Positions 44,401 through 53,384 of a stretch of 64,000 nt of DNA are shown here, in pieces. The position numbers and the translations under genes are program-made. Source of the DNA: Muscardinus avellanarius (lineage: Eukaryota > Chordata > Mammalia > Rodentia > Gliridae); the NCBI GenBank assembly GCA_963383645.1, contig OY726557.1, positions 125,094,895-125,158,894 on the forward strand, in the 5' to 3' direction. The notes beneath the pieces are model-generated. The model ran no database searches. It saw nothing but the letters and a program-made list of their open reading frames with translations, and had not been told where the DNA came from. Each line of letters opens with the position of its first letter. Position 1 is the stretch's first letter.

Positions 44401-47400
44401 TTTTTGCTGCTCAATCTGCCCTTCCCCTTTAACTGTCAGGGTAAATGTGGAGTCTTCTTTCTCCTGTGCTTCACCATAGTCCCTTCCATGTATCTCATAC
44501 GTGCTTTTGTACTGTTCCTGTTGGATCACACTCATGTCTGTCTCTGCCTAGACTGAAGTTCCTGGAGGGTGGAGACTATTCTTTTTTGGGGGGGATGGTG
44601 GTACTGGGGTTCCTGGAAGCCCTTCAATCTCTGGGCTACACTCCCAGACCTATTTTTACATTTTTATTTGGAAACAGGGTCTCCTAAGCCAGCACGCGCG
44701 GATGGCTTCGAACCTGCGCGATCCTCCTGTCTCTGCCTCCCAAGCTTGGGGATTATAAGCATGTGCCACCATGTCCGGTGGATGGAGACTATTCTAAGGA
44801 AATGAATGAACCAAACAGTCAAAATAGAATATCCCTCAAGGGTAAAGGAGAAGGTCCCCAGGGAGTCTGAGAAAGTTCAGAAAGGCAGCTAAGAGAGAAG
44901 CCAGCAAACACAGGGAAACTCAGGAACACAACGCCAACCAGCTTGGAACCGTGTTGTGGGCTGAGATTCTGACAGCAAAATGTCAGCCCAAAGCCTCCAT
45001 ATATCTTGTTCACCATACAGGCTCAATAAACTTTTATTGAGTAAGGCAGACCTGGAGTGTGAAGCCTCCTATAGGTAATCTACCCAGATAAAGAGCCAAG
45101 AAAATAGGCAGAGATGAAATGGCTTCTTAGTGAAAAAATCAGCCAGTAGGAGAAAATAAAGGATGCTTTCTTTCTTGATATTTGTCTCACAACTGCAGTC
45201 TTACTCTGGCGTCAGAGCACAAGTACCTACAGGCTGTCCCTGTTTTTGAACAGTAAGAATCTAGGACTTAGAAGCCAAGTGCCCTCTGCTGGATGTGCAG
45301 CTGTGTCCTGGTGCAAGAATGGACACTCAATAGGCGACTCACAGAAGGGAGAGGTGCTTCTAGGTGGACACTGAGTATACGGAGGAAACCAAACATTAGG
45401 ACTGGTCATCTCGTGCCAGCTACTATTAATGAGCAATGACACATCAGGAGAGACTGCAGTGTATGTTAGTGAGAGGTGGTGGCAAGGGTCCTGGATGGGG
45501 GTCAGAAGCTGCTAGCTGTGAAGCCTTTTGGCTCAGTCCTGTATTTTATGACTCACAGTTTGCCCAGCTGTCAAGTGGTTCAGTAGAACCTTAGTGAAAG
45601 AAAAATTAGCTGTCTCTTGGTGTCCAGGAGAGACTCCGGCACTAAAATCCTAACCTTCAAATAGCAGATTAGACCCAAACTCCATTCAATTCCCTGTCCC
45701 ACCCACTATCTCTTCACCTCTCTGAACTCCTGCACCTTGGGCCCTCCCCCGTTGCTTCTCACCTGTGTTTTAGGATGGCGTCCTCACTGGTATATCTGTA
45801 TAGACCTGGGAGAAAGTGGGAGAAAGGCTAAATCCCGAGGCCGGCATTGGCGGAGCAGGGGAAACATGTACACCTGGGTTCCCTGTGCTCACCTGGGCCC
45901 AGGTGCACCCCAGCTCGGCGCCGGCGGTGGATACACACAGCAGTGCCCAGCAGCAGCAGCCAGAGTAAGACACCCCCGCTGGCGATGACCTCTGGCCGCC
46001 TCAAGGTGGCCCTCAGCCACTCCAGGCTCCAGAGACCATGCTCACTGGGTTCTTGGGCCGATCGCTCCATGGCCTGCTCTGTATGGGATGTGGAGCTCAG
46101 GGGGAGGGCAGGTGAGGCAGTGAGGGACCAGCAGACAAGAGGGAAGAGCCAGAAGTGTGAGGCAGGAGCAGGGGAGGGGGCACAGGGGCTGCAGGGTACA
46201 GGTGGGGCTCCTGGGTGCTGCTCTCACCTAACAGGAGGCAGACGGGACTACTTGGCTTCCCAGCGCCGGCCCCAGTGACTGCAGCCACTTGCACACAGTA
46301 AGAGCCTGGCATTCGGGTGGCGATCTCTAGCTGGGTCTGCTCGCCCACTACAGTCCAGTTGGCTGGGGGCAACGAGGTGTTGCCCAGACTCCAGACCTGG
46401 GACAGGAGTGAAATGAGCAGCTGCCCCAAGCACCATCCAGCAGCGGAGCCCTCATCCTTCATTTGCAGATTGTGCTTGGCAGGTGGCCATCCTGTCCTGC
46501 CACCTAAGCAGGACCCTCCCTCCCAGCAGGCATCACAGTGCCTATTACTCTTCCTCTCACAAGTACAAAAGACTTTTCTCTAGAATTACACAGAGAAGAG
46601 GAACAGAAACCTGCGAAAATATACCTAACACTAGTAGTTCTCATAGCACTTCGTTATCATATGGAAGCTTGATAAAATACAGGGGCCAAGCTCATCTTCT
46701 CCCCCCACCCTTGTAACTAAGGATTGAACCCTGGGACATTTTACCTTGGAGCTACACCACCGGCCCTTTTAGTTTATTTATTTATTTTTTAAACAAGGTC
46801 TTGCTAAGTTGTTGAGGCTGGCCTTGAACCCGAAATCCTCCTAACTCAGCCTCCCAAGTACTGGGATTACAGGTGTGCACCACCACATCTAGCCCATCTT
46901 TGAATATCTGATAACAGAGGCATGGGAAAGGACTGGAGAATGTGCATTCCTGACACATTCCCAGGTGGTGCTGATGTTGCTGGCTTAGAAGCCACACTTG
47001 AAGCTTCCCTGCCTCTAAGGCTTAGCGTCTGCCCAGGCCTGGTTTGATTCCTGTTTTGTTTATTGTATCTATGACTTTTGCTTTGCTTTCCCTGTAAATT
47101 GGGAAGGCTGTGGGATGAGATGAGATAGAGGAGGTAACGCTTTTGGCAGAGCCTGGCAGATAGTAGGTCCTTGCTCAACAAAAGTAAGTTCCTTTGATTT
47201 TCTGCACGGAGGCTATTTCTTAGTAGGCAGGGCAAGGCTCTGCAGGACTCAGGGATGAGGGCTGTGGTGGTCCCTCCAGGAAAGGCTGTATCCGTTTGCA
47301 AGGGTTACCTGGTAACTGCGGATGACACCATTGTGGTTTTCAGCAGGTGGCGGGCCCCAGCTCACAAGGATGCTGCCATTACCAGGTTTTAGGGTCACCT

Positions 47401-49819
47401 CCTGGGGTGGGGCACTGGGCACTGGAGGAAAGCAAGAAAGGCTATAAGGAGTGCCGATCCTTCTAGGGATTCTACTAGGTAAAGATCTGGAATGGGGCAC
47501 ACAGTCAGAGCTCCACTGAAAACAACAGCAACTTCACGAAGCTTACTTGCTTGGCCAGGGCCAAAGGTGGTCCCAGAGTAGGATCTGCTCCCCCCCCCCC
47601 GCCCGCTCCAGACTGCAGTGGGGAAGTCTAGGAGCCCCAGTCAAGAAGGAGCCTAGGGGGGATATTGTTGGGTCCTGGGAGGAGCTGTCCCTGACCTTGT
47701 TCTGGCAGCCTCAGGAGCAAAATGTTGCTGTCAGGGCCTTGAGCCCGGCCAGTCGATGGTCTCACTTTGAACTCGTAGTCTTGGCCCCAGCGAAGGCCCC
47801 CGAGCTCTGCACTCTGCCAGCCGGCCAGCAGTGCCTCTGCCCAGGGAGCTCCCTGGCTTCCAGGAGCCGCCTGGGTCCTGAACAAGGCTGTGTAGGACTG
47901 AGCAGGTGCAGCAGGGCCACTTACCTGGGAAAGAGGTACGGGGAGGGCAAGGGGTGGTCAGGAAACCCGTGACAACCTTTCAGGAGCTCTGGACTGGCCC
48001 TCAACCCTAGGTCCCGGGCTTCACCTTCCAGCTGAGCCACACAGCGGCCCCGGGCTTGGGACCTTTCTCGGGGTCCGGACTCAGCAGGGTCACATTTTCC
48101 AGCTGAATACGCACAGCTAGAAGTTCCAGAGGCTCTTTGTGGTCCTGGGACTCTGTGAGGAGCATAGGGCTGGGATGAGATCACAGGGCAGAGGGGTAGA
48201 GGAAGGGGCACCCCCTATCTATGGGGGAACCCAAATTCCCAGGGATCTCTAACTCTAATATGGAGAAAACTTACCCTATAGAGGCCCTCAGCACTCAGAC
48301 CCTGATCCCAGGCTGAGCCCCAAATACTTTAACTCTAGTTCAAACCTGACCATATCATTCTTTTTTTTTTTTTTTTTTGGTGGTCTGGGAGTGGAACCTA
48401 GGGACATTCTATCTCCAGGCTATACTCCCAGACTTTTTTTCTATTTTATTTGGAAACAGGGTCTCACTAAGTTGCTAAGAGCCTCACTAAGTAGCTAAGG
48501 CTGGCTTCGAACCTGTGTGATCCTCCTGTTTCAGCCTCCCAAGTGCGGGGATTACAAGTGTGCGCCACCACGCCTGGCTCTGACCACATCATTCTAACTG
48601 GAACCCCTGCCCTGTCCCAGACATCAGCTGCTCCCTTACCCCGGATGGACACCCTGGCTGCCCGGCTCTCCCGCTGGCCTGCGTTGTTTCTGGCCACACA
48701 CATATAGGCCCCGGCGTCAGTCTTCTCTGCTCTGGCCACCAGCAGGAACCCCCTGGACACCTGTCAGGGCCAGGTACACCGGGCAGTTTTCAGTGGGAGG
48801 GGGCTCTGAGGCTGGAGGCAGCTTGAGGTCTCACTGCCTCTGGTTCCCAGATCCCACCAAGGGATGTGGGAGCTGGGGAGCAGATGTGCCTGCAGAAGGG
48901 CAAGTGTGGGGATAGGCTCCACTCACCGTGTGCCGCCCTGGCTGGAGGGCGAGCGGCTTCCCGTCTTTCCACCAGGAGACTGTGGGCTCTGGGTAGCCCC
49001 GGGGTGGCCGGCACTCCAGAACCAACTGCCCGCCCACCATGGCCACTGTGTCTTGAGGCTGGGCCTGGAAGTCCTTGTGGAGGACTGAGGGGAGGACAGC
49101 AGATCTGCAGGGAGCAGGACCCTCCTTCCCGGAGGCCTGCCTTGTTGTCTCTGCTGCCCTCACCCCGTTCCACTTTGCCCACCTCCCAGGTCTACCACAC
49201 AGGGCCAGCCCAAACTAGGTCCCTCAGCCAGGCTCTCCCCAAAGACACCATCCCCCATGCTTCCCTGAACACAGCTTTCCCAGCCCAGGTACCTCTACCT
49301 GGACCCCTACCAAGCCTCACCAGCCAGGGACAGCCGAGCGCCTCGGCTCACTGCCGTGCCCAGTCGGTTGCTGGCCTCACACGTGTAGATGCCCAGGGCT
49401 GAGGACAGGGCCTGGTCATCATGGGTGCGCCCCTGGGCTGGTGACCGCAGCAGCAACAGGGTTCCGTCAGGTAGGAGGTGGTGCAGGTCTGGGGGAACCA
49501 TGCTTAGGGGCTGCCCGTTCAGCAGCCAGCGGATAGTGGGAGGTGGCCGGCCTGACGCTCTGCAGTTCATCTTGGCAGGACCGGCACCTTGGAGTAGTTG
49601 GTCCTGGGGGTGAACCAGGATCTGGGGTGGGGAGTCCTGAGCCATGGCTCCTGGGGGGAAGAGGAGGGAGAGCCAGACCTGTGAGGCCCCAATTCCTTGC
49701 ACCACACCTCCTCTGTCTTCCCTTGTGGCTGGTACAAGCCGGCTGGGAGGGGACCGGGCCAGCACCCACAGCACCCAGGCCACGGCTGGCTGAGCTCTCC
49801 CTGGGCCTCTCTGTCTCTT

Positions 49820-49856
<37 letters not shown>

Positions 49857-50064
49857 ACAATCATCATCAGCATTATCTGCATCATCTTTGGTATTTCCAC
49901 TGTAAAAGTGAAACAAAAGAGTCGGGGAGCCTCTTCTGCCCCAGCCAGCCCTGGATTAGGGAGCCCAAGCTAGGAGAGGGTGGGCCCCACTCACCCACGA
50001 AGAGCAGAAGCAGGAGGGGCAGGGGCCGCCTGGCCCCATGGAGGCCCACTCCTCCAGAGCCCAT
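34961..50064 (-). CDS. ROBO4: ROBO4 (Roundabout 4 / Magic Roundabout) endothelial receptor, 17 coding exons, frame broken in exon 5
   Basis: Endothelial Robo receptor that stabilises vessels and opposes VEGF-driven permeability through UNC5B and paxillin-related pathways. Exons in coding order run right to left. Signal peptide residues 1-23; Ig1 (exon 2); Ig2 (exons 3-4); FN3-1 (5-6); FN3-2 (7-8); TM about residues 470-490, VIASGG through [11 protein letters not shown] then HRRRR (exon 9); a long Ser/Pro-rich tail (10-17). It has two Ig and two FN3 domains, the diagnostic ROBO4 layout. Corrected length is about 1,009 residues (human 1,007). Summed coding length is 3,032 nt, two more than a multiple of three, because exon 5 carries a 2-nt insertion near 48119-48123 that puts TAG in frame. 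It could be a sequence error, a real allele, or bypassed by the AG two bases downstream at the exon 5 acceptor. The last eight residues do not match human, so the 3' end is less certain. Confidence 0.93.
35612..36066 (+). repeat. Two B1-dID-like SINEs, ROBO4 intron 16
   Basis: Copies at 35612-35840 and 35900-36066; the second lacks the ID half. Confidence 0.8.
36272..36630 (-). CDS. ROBO4: ROBO4 exon 16
   Basis: Encodes [38 protein letters not shown] and [19 protein letters not shown]. Ends in phase 1 before GTACGT. Confidence 0.93.
36737..36973 (-). CDS. ROBO4: ROBO4 exon 15
   Basis: Encodes [38 protein letters not shown] and [19 protein letters not shown]. Ends in phase 2 before GTGAGT. 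Confidence 0.93.
37120..37258 (-). CDS. ROBO4: ROBO4 exon 14
   Basis: Encodes [35 protein letters not shown] and SQSQQT. Ends in phase 2 at CCA before GTAAGA. Confidence 0.9.
37409..37516 (-). CDS. ROBO4: ROBO4 exon 13
   Basis: Encodes [20 protein letters not shown] and [10 protein letters not shown]. Acceptor reads GCAGAG (tandem AG); the first keeps the frame. Ends in phase 1 before GTGAGA. Confidence 0.92.
37685..37880 (+). repeat. MIR element, ROBO4 intron 12
   Basis: GCTGTGTGACCTCAGGGAAG and CTGAGCCTCAGTTTCC match the MIR core. Confidence 0.8.
37881..38746. other. ROBO4 intron 12, unique part
   Basis: No exon, repeat or motif recognised. Confidence 0.45.
38747..39182 (-). repeat. Nested B1-dID-like SINEs
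   Basis: Outer copy 38747-38822 plus 39047-39182; inner copy 38825-39046, flanked by TTACTTTAG. Confidence 0.8.
39592..39799 (-). repeat. B1-dID-like SINE
   Basis: Older reverse copy. Confidence 0.8.
39932..40330 (+). repeat. Nested B1-dID-like SINEs, inner copy of younger subtype
   Basis: Outer copy 39932-40050 and 40273-40330; inner younger-subtype copy 40051-40268 in its A-rich joint. Confidence 0.82.
40713..40792 (+). repeat. ID-like SINE, diverged
   Basis: AGAAGTGTAGCTCAGGAC and CCCTGGATTTGATCTCCAA. Confidence 0.6.
40912..41008 (-). repeat. ID-like SINE, diverged
   Basis: Reverse: GGTGCTGAGGCTCCAATCCA and TAGTGAGCTGCAT. Confidence 0.55.
41011..41322 (-). repeat. B1-dID-like SINE plus partial copy
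   Basis: Full copy 41011-41208, B1-half copy 41209-41322. Confidence 0.75.
41442..41678 (-). repeat. B1-dID-like SINE with (TTA)n head and target-site duplication
   Basis: AGAATAATAAAATT flanks both ends; TTA run at 41442-41483. Confidence 0.87.
41950..42125 (+). repeat. MIR-like element
   Basis: ACTTGTGGGATCCGGAACAAG and GTGAGGATTAAAGGAAATAA fit the MIR pattern. Confidence 0.6.
42388..42598 (-). repeat. B1-dID-like SINE
   Basis: Reverse copy with a TG-rich head. Confidence 0.8.
42599..43208. other. ROBO4 intron 12, 5' part, unique
   Basis: No further exon recognised between the SINE and exon 12. Confidence 0.45.
43209..43472 (-). CDS. ROBO4: ROBO4 exon 12
   Basis: Encodes [39 protein letters not shown] and [15 protein letters not shown]. 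Ends in phase 1 before GTAAGA. Followed by a 5.7-kb intron packed with SINEs. Confidence 0.93.
43473..43562 (-). other. ROBO4: 90-nt in-frame open intron of ROBO4
   Basis: GTGAGC...CTACAG intron between exons 11 and 12. It is 30 codons long with no stop in the exon frame. If retained it inserts about 30 residues (start CEHNLRDKD) into the cytoplasmic tail. Confidence 0.8.
43563..43699 (-). CDS. ROBO4: ROBO4 exon 11
   Basis: Encodes [20 protein letters not shown], a serine run, and DPLDCRRS. Ends in phase 1 before GTGAGC and is followed by a 90-nt intron. Confidence 0.92.
43960..44125 (+). repeat. MIR-like element
   Basis: CTGGAGTCAGACAAACCTG and CCAGTCTGTAAAATGGTAAT. Confidence 0.65.
44579..44779 (-). 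repeat. B1-dID-like SINE, younger subtype, with target-site duplication
   Basis: TGGAGACTATTCT flanks both ends. Confidence 0.9.
44780..45762. other. ROBO4 intron 10, unique part
   Basis: Possible weak MIR-like piece near 45480-45620; nothing else recognised. Confidence 0.4.
45763..45805 (-). CDS. ROBO4: ROBO4 exon 10
   Basis: A 43-nt exon encoding [14 protein letters not shown], the conserved tyrosine-containing juxtamembrane motif; same size as ROBO3 exon 19. Ends in phase 2 before GTGAGA. Confidence 0.92.
45893..46078 (-). CDS. ROBO4: ROBO4 exon 9 (transmembrane)
   Basis: Encodes [15 protein letters not shown], then [20 protein letters not shown] and [12 protein letters not shown]. Acceptor is a tandem CAGAG; the first AG keeps the frame. 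Ends in phase 1. Confidence 0.94.
46228..46396 (-). CDS. ROBO4: ROBO4 exon 8 (FN3-2, second half)
   Basis: Encodes [20 protein letters not shown] and [18 protein letters not shown]. Ends in phase 1 before GTGAGA. Confidence 0.95.
46705..46893 (-). repeat. B1-dID-like SINE, ROBO4 intron 7
   Basis: Reverse copy with TTTA-rich joint. Confidence 0.8.
47309..47421 (-). CDS. ROBO4: ROBO4 exon 7 (FN3-2, first half)
   Basis: Encodes [18 protein letters not shown] and [17 protein letters not shown]. Ends in phase 0 before GTAACC. Confidence 0.95.
47696..47924 (-). CDS. ROBO4: ROBO4 exon 6 (FN3-1)
   Basis: Encodes [40 protein letters not shown] and LLLRLPEQ. Ends in phase 1 before GTCAGG. Confidence 0.94.
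48025..48154 (-). pseudogene. ROBO4: ROBO4 exon 5 (FN3-1 start) with 2-nt frameshifting insertion
   Basis: From the expected acceptor the frame reads [12 protein letters not shown], like human EPQDYTEPVELL, then meets TAG. Two bases later the conserved frame resumes as [13 protein letters not shown] through VWLSWK. The exon is 130 nt where 128 is needed. The extra dinucleotide is one CT unit in CTTCTCTAG (coding strand). The acceptor reads CACAGAG, so splicing to the second AG would start the exon at 48152 and restore the downstream frame. The cost is about 11 altered residues. Flanking exons are intact, so this is a lesion within an otherwise normal gene, or a base-calling error. Confidence 0.85.
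48360..48580 (-). repeat. B1-dID-like SINE with target-site duplication, ROBO4 intron 4
   Basis: TGACCATATCATTCT / TGACCACATCATTCT on the two sides. It lies 60 bases from exon 4 and 206 bases from exon 5. Confidence 0.88.
48640..48760 (-). CDS. ROBO4: ROBO4 exon 4 (Ig2, second half)
   Basis: Encodes [40 protein letters not shown]. Ends in phase 1 before GTAAGG. Confidence 0.95.
48927..49084 (-). CDS. ROBO4: ROBO4 exon 3 (Ig2, first half)
   Basis: Encodes [26 protein letters not shown] and [17 protein letters not shown]. Ends in phase 0 before GTGAGT. Confidence 0.95.
49321..49650 (-). CDS. ROBO4: ROBO4 exon 2 (Ig1)
   Basis: Encodes [39 protein letters not shown] and [17 protein letters not shown]. 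Complete Ig1. Ends in phase 1. Confidence 0.95.
49821..49855. repeat. (AC)n microsatellite, ROBO4 intron 1
   Basis: About 17 AC units. Confidence 0.95.
49995..50064 (-). CDS. ROBO4: ROBO4 exon 1 (signal peptide)
   Basis: Encodes [16 protein letters not shown] then LLLLLFV, a clear signal peptide. Ends in phase 1 before GTGAGT. The ATG matches the known ROBO4 start MGSGG. Confidence 0.94.
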
Positions 50065-50340
50065 GGCTGCTCTCAGGCCTCGGTCATCCTCCGTGTCACT
50101 TTGTCCTGTGGCTCTGAGTTCTCAGCAGAGAGAAGGAGGGGCAGGGCCGGGTGGTGGCTGTTTGTGAACGACACTCTGCCCCAGTAGGGAAGCGGCTTTG
50201 AGGAAACCGATGCTTCCTGCCTGGCTCTCCTGCCTTGGAGAACTGGGAGGAGACCAGAGGCAGAAACATTCTGACCTCACTCTTTGACCATAACCCCTGA
50301 CCCTAACTTCAGCCCTAAGGTTTACCTCATGTCTAGTTTG
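50065..50340 (-). promoter_or_regulatory. ROBO4: Probable ROBO4 promoter and 5' UTR
   Basis: Unique DNA immediately upstream of the signal-peptide ATG, ended by SINE and tetranucleotide repeats at 50356. It contains GGAA/TTCC cores (50187, 50202, 50213) and GC-rich CCCGGCCCTGCCCC-like sequence on the minus strand. ETS (GABP) and SP1 sites are known to drive ROBO4 in endothelium; use of these copies is inferred. Confidence 0.5.
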
Positions 50341-50355
50341 GGATTTCCCTTCCTT

Positions 50356-50356
50356 C

Positions 50357-50401
<45 letters not shown>

Positions 50402-50410
50402 ATCTATCAC

Positions 50411-50456
<46 letters not shown>

Positions 50457-50457
50457 C
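50356..50457. repeat. (CTAT)n and (TTTC)n tetranucleotide arrays
   Basis: CTAT units at 50356-50407 and TTTC units at 50411-50457, just upstream of the ROBO4 promoter. Confidence 0.95.
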
Positions 50458-50462
50458 CTTTC

Positions 50463-51065
50463 TGTTTTTGGGATTGGACAAAGGGGTATTCTACCTCTGA
50501 GAAACACCACTAGCCCTATTTTATTTTTTTTTATTTTGAACAAGGCCTTGCTAAATTACTGAGGGCCAACCGGGTGTGGTGGTACACACTTGTAATCCCT
50601 GAGACAGGAAGATTACAGTTTGAAGACAGCCTCAGCTATTTATTGAGGCCCTTTGCAACTCAGTGAGACCCTGTTTCAAAATAAAGTATAAAAAATAGGG
50701 CTGGAGGTGTAGCTTGGAGGTAGAATGTCCCTGGGTTCCAACCCCGGTACCTCCAAAAAATTAAATTAAAATGCTGAGGGCCTCACTAAGTTGCTGAGGT
50801 TGGCTTTGAACCTGTGATCCTCTTGTTTCAGCCTCCCAAATATTGAGATTACACCACCATGCCCAACCTTTTTTTTTTTTTTTATGATACAGGCAGGGGC
50901 ATTCCACCTTTGAGCTATACTCCAGCCCTATTTTACTTATTTATTTATTTACTTATTTTTGAAGCAGGATTTCACTAAGTCACTGAGGTTGGCCTTGAAC
51001 TTGCTGTCCTCTCATCTCAGCTTCTCAAGTACTGGGATTACAGGCATGCACCACTGTGCTTGGCT
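50463..51065 (-). repeat. SINE cluster with one opposite-strand insertion
   Basis: Reverse copy 50463-50565 is interrupted by a plus-strand copy (50567-50771) and continues 50772-50870; another reverse copy is at 50870-51065. Confidence 0.75.
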
Positions 51066-51076
51066 AGTTTGGGATT

Positions 51077-51275
51077 TCTTTTTGTTTTATTTTATTTTGG
51101 TATGGGGATTGAACCCAGGGGCATTCTTTCTCCTAGCTATACCCCAGCCCTATTTTTTATTCTTTATTTTGAAACAGGGTCTCACTAAGTTGCTGAGGCT
51201 AGCTGTGAACCTGTGATCCTCCTGTCTCAGCCTCCCACATACTGGGATTACAAGTATATACCACCACACCTGGCT
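51077..51275 (-). repeat. B1-dID-like SINE with target-site duplication
   Basis: AGTTTGGGATTTCT on both sides; a third copy of the same word lies at about 50336. Confidence 0.85.
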
Positions 51276-52995
51276 TAGTTTGGGATTTCTTAAAGAGAAT
51301 CCTCACGCTAACTATAACTCTACCTACATTCTTAATCCTTCAGCCTTAAACTTTATTTAAACCTAATTCTTGAGTCTTGACCTCTATCCCCTTGTATCCA
51401 AAAGGGCTCCTCCTGTAGGAGGGTAGAAGTCAAGTGGAATAGAGCCTCCAGACACAGCAGTATGAAGCTCAGGACAGAGGCAGAGATGCTGCAGGTCCAG
51501 GAAGCCAAATGCAGGGGGCCAGAATGGATAGTCATGCCATGGTCTATTTTCCCAGGAACAGATGGGGTTTGGGTTGGGAGGACAGAAGATGGCGAGGGCT
51601 CAGAACCTCTGGACAAGCTGGGGGATCCCACAGAGTATGTCTGCATTTGGCTCAGAAACAGTGGCATGAATTTCCTTGAGATCTTGGGCAGATACCTAAC
51701 CCTGCCAATTAGTTTCCTTATCTATGAAACTGGGAAATAGTAGCTTGTACCTTGAGGACTATAGTAATAAGGGAATGAGATAAAGCAGAAAACCAGTTAG
51801 CACAAATAGTCCTTTGCATATTATAAGTGAAAGGTTAGCCCATTTTATTTATTTTATCTTCACATCCCATCACTGAAACTATTAGAGTGTCCGTGGTGGG
51901 GACATTTTTCAGGACCTGGGAGGGTGGTTGGAGTGAAGGACCCTTTCTGAGTCTTTCCAGTCCTTGTTTGTGGCAGGCAGGCAGGCTCTGCAGCCTCCCA
52001 GTCCCACCCCACAACTGAAGGGGCTGCTTTCCCCACTCAGAGCCCAGCTCCTGTTTACAGGTTTCTTCCTACCAAATCTGGAATCTTAGCCATTTCCTGG
52101 AGCTGTTCACGGAAGGCCAAGGCCAGGCTCTGCACTCAGCTCAGCGGAAGAGCTACAGCCTTTGTTCTCCATTGTTCTGGCCAGCTTCTCTGTGGGGGCC
52201 CCTAACCCAGCTGGCTCCTGCTCTTCCTCCCCCTCCCCAGCCGGGTTTTGAGGTCAATTGCAGCCCGAACAGCCCACCAAATGGAAGGCCTCCATCACTC
52301 CTCTTTCCTCTTGAACAGAAACCACGACCAATTAAGACAGAATACCATGGTCTCTGCAAAGTGGAGAGCTCCACAGGGTAAAGAGACAGAAGGAATATCT
52401 TACAGTGACAGAGCTGGAGGGTAGGGATCGGGGTCAGGAGCGGAAGTGCTCGGGTGGTGACCGAGTCCACCGCTAGGGCCTACCCGTGGCAGGCTGAGCC
52501 ATGCAGGGTTCATAGGGTCAAAGATCCGTGGGGCCAGATTGATGACAAGGAAATTCATAAGGACACTGAAGTCAGACCAAGAAAAGACTAGGAAAGGATA
52601 TGTCAGGACAGGTGATTTATTGCAGTTGCTGCCAATTTAGGATGTTCTAGGTACAGAGCCTCTAGGAGGCTGAGACCTTCACTGCCTGCCTCCCACCCCA
52701 AAAGGTTTGCTGTGAGACGGCCTCCTTAAACCCTCTGGCTTCTATATTGCACTTGGGGAGAGTAACCAAATTCTCTGCTAATGTCTGTCTTAATACCAGT
52801 TTGATTTTCCTCAAGTTTCTAAAATCCAGAAAATTTTGAAAGTGTTCCTCAAAGAAAAAGAAGACAAGTCCCAAAGGAATTTAGGTCCACCATAGCCTGG
52901 TCCTCAGCTGAGTGAAGACAGATGGTGAGAGCAAGAAGAGACGCTAGTTCCATACCATGGGGTAGGGCCTCGGAGGCCATAGCTGTGAGGAGGAT
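51276..52995. other. Intergenic between ROBO4 and HEPACAM, with local duplications
   Basis: Holds the first member of a duplicated pair (51620-51721) and a segment at 52368-52450 similar to 55146-55240. No gene recognised. Confidence 0.5.
51620..51721 (+). repeat. Local duplicate, copy 1 (contains MIR core)
   Basis: Shares GATCTTGGGCAGATACCTAA-type sequence and the preceding CCACAGAGTATGT with 52996-53096; similarity extends outside the MIR core. Confidence 0.7.
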
Positions 52996-53096
52996 GGGGG
53001 ACCCCACAGAGTATGTCCACATTTAGCTCAGAGACAGTGACATGAACTTCCATGAGATCTTGGGACAGATACCTAACCCTGCCAGTTAGTTTCCTG
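52996..53096 (+). repeat. Local duplicate, copy 2 (contains MIR core)
   Basis: Second copy of the segment at 51620-51721, with scattered base differences. Confidence 0.7.
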
Positions 53097-53169
53097 TTTC
53101 CACAGTTGCAGGCCTCAGGCCTGGAGATCACCATCTCCTCCTCCTCCTTCTCTTTCTGCTCCTCCATCT

Positions 53170-53384
53170 CTCACTCAGAATTGAACCAGGGGTATTCTAC
53201 CTCCAAATTACACCCTCAGCCCTTTCACTACTTTTTATTTTGAAACAGGGTCTCATTAAGTGCTGATAGTTTCAAGAAGTCACTGAGGGTCTTGCTAAGT
53301 TGCTGAGGCTGTCCTTGAACTTGAGATCCTCCTGTCTCAGTCTCCCAGGTACTGGGATTACAGACATGTGCCACCACACCCAAC
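53170..53384 (-). repeat. B1-dID-like SINE
   Basis: Reverse full copy. Confidence 0.8.
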
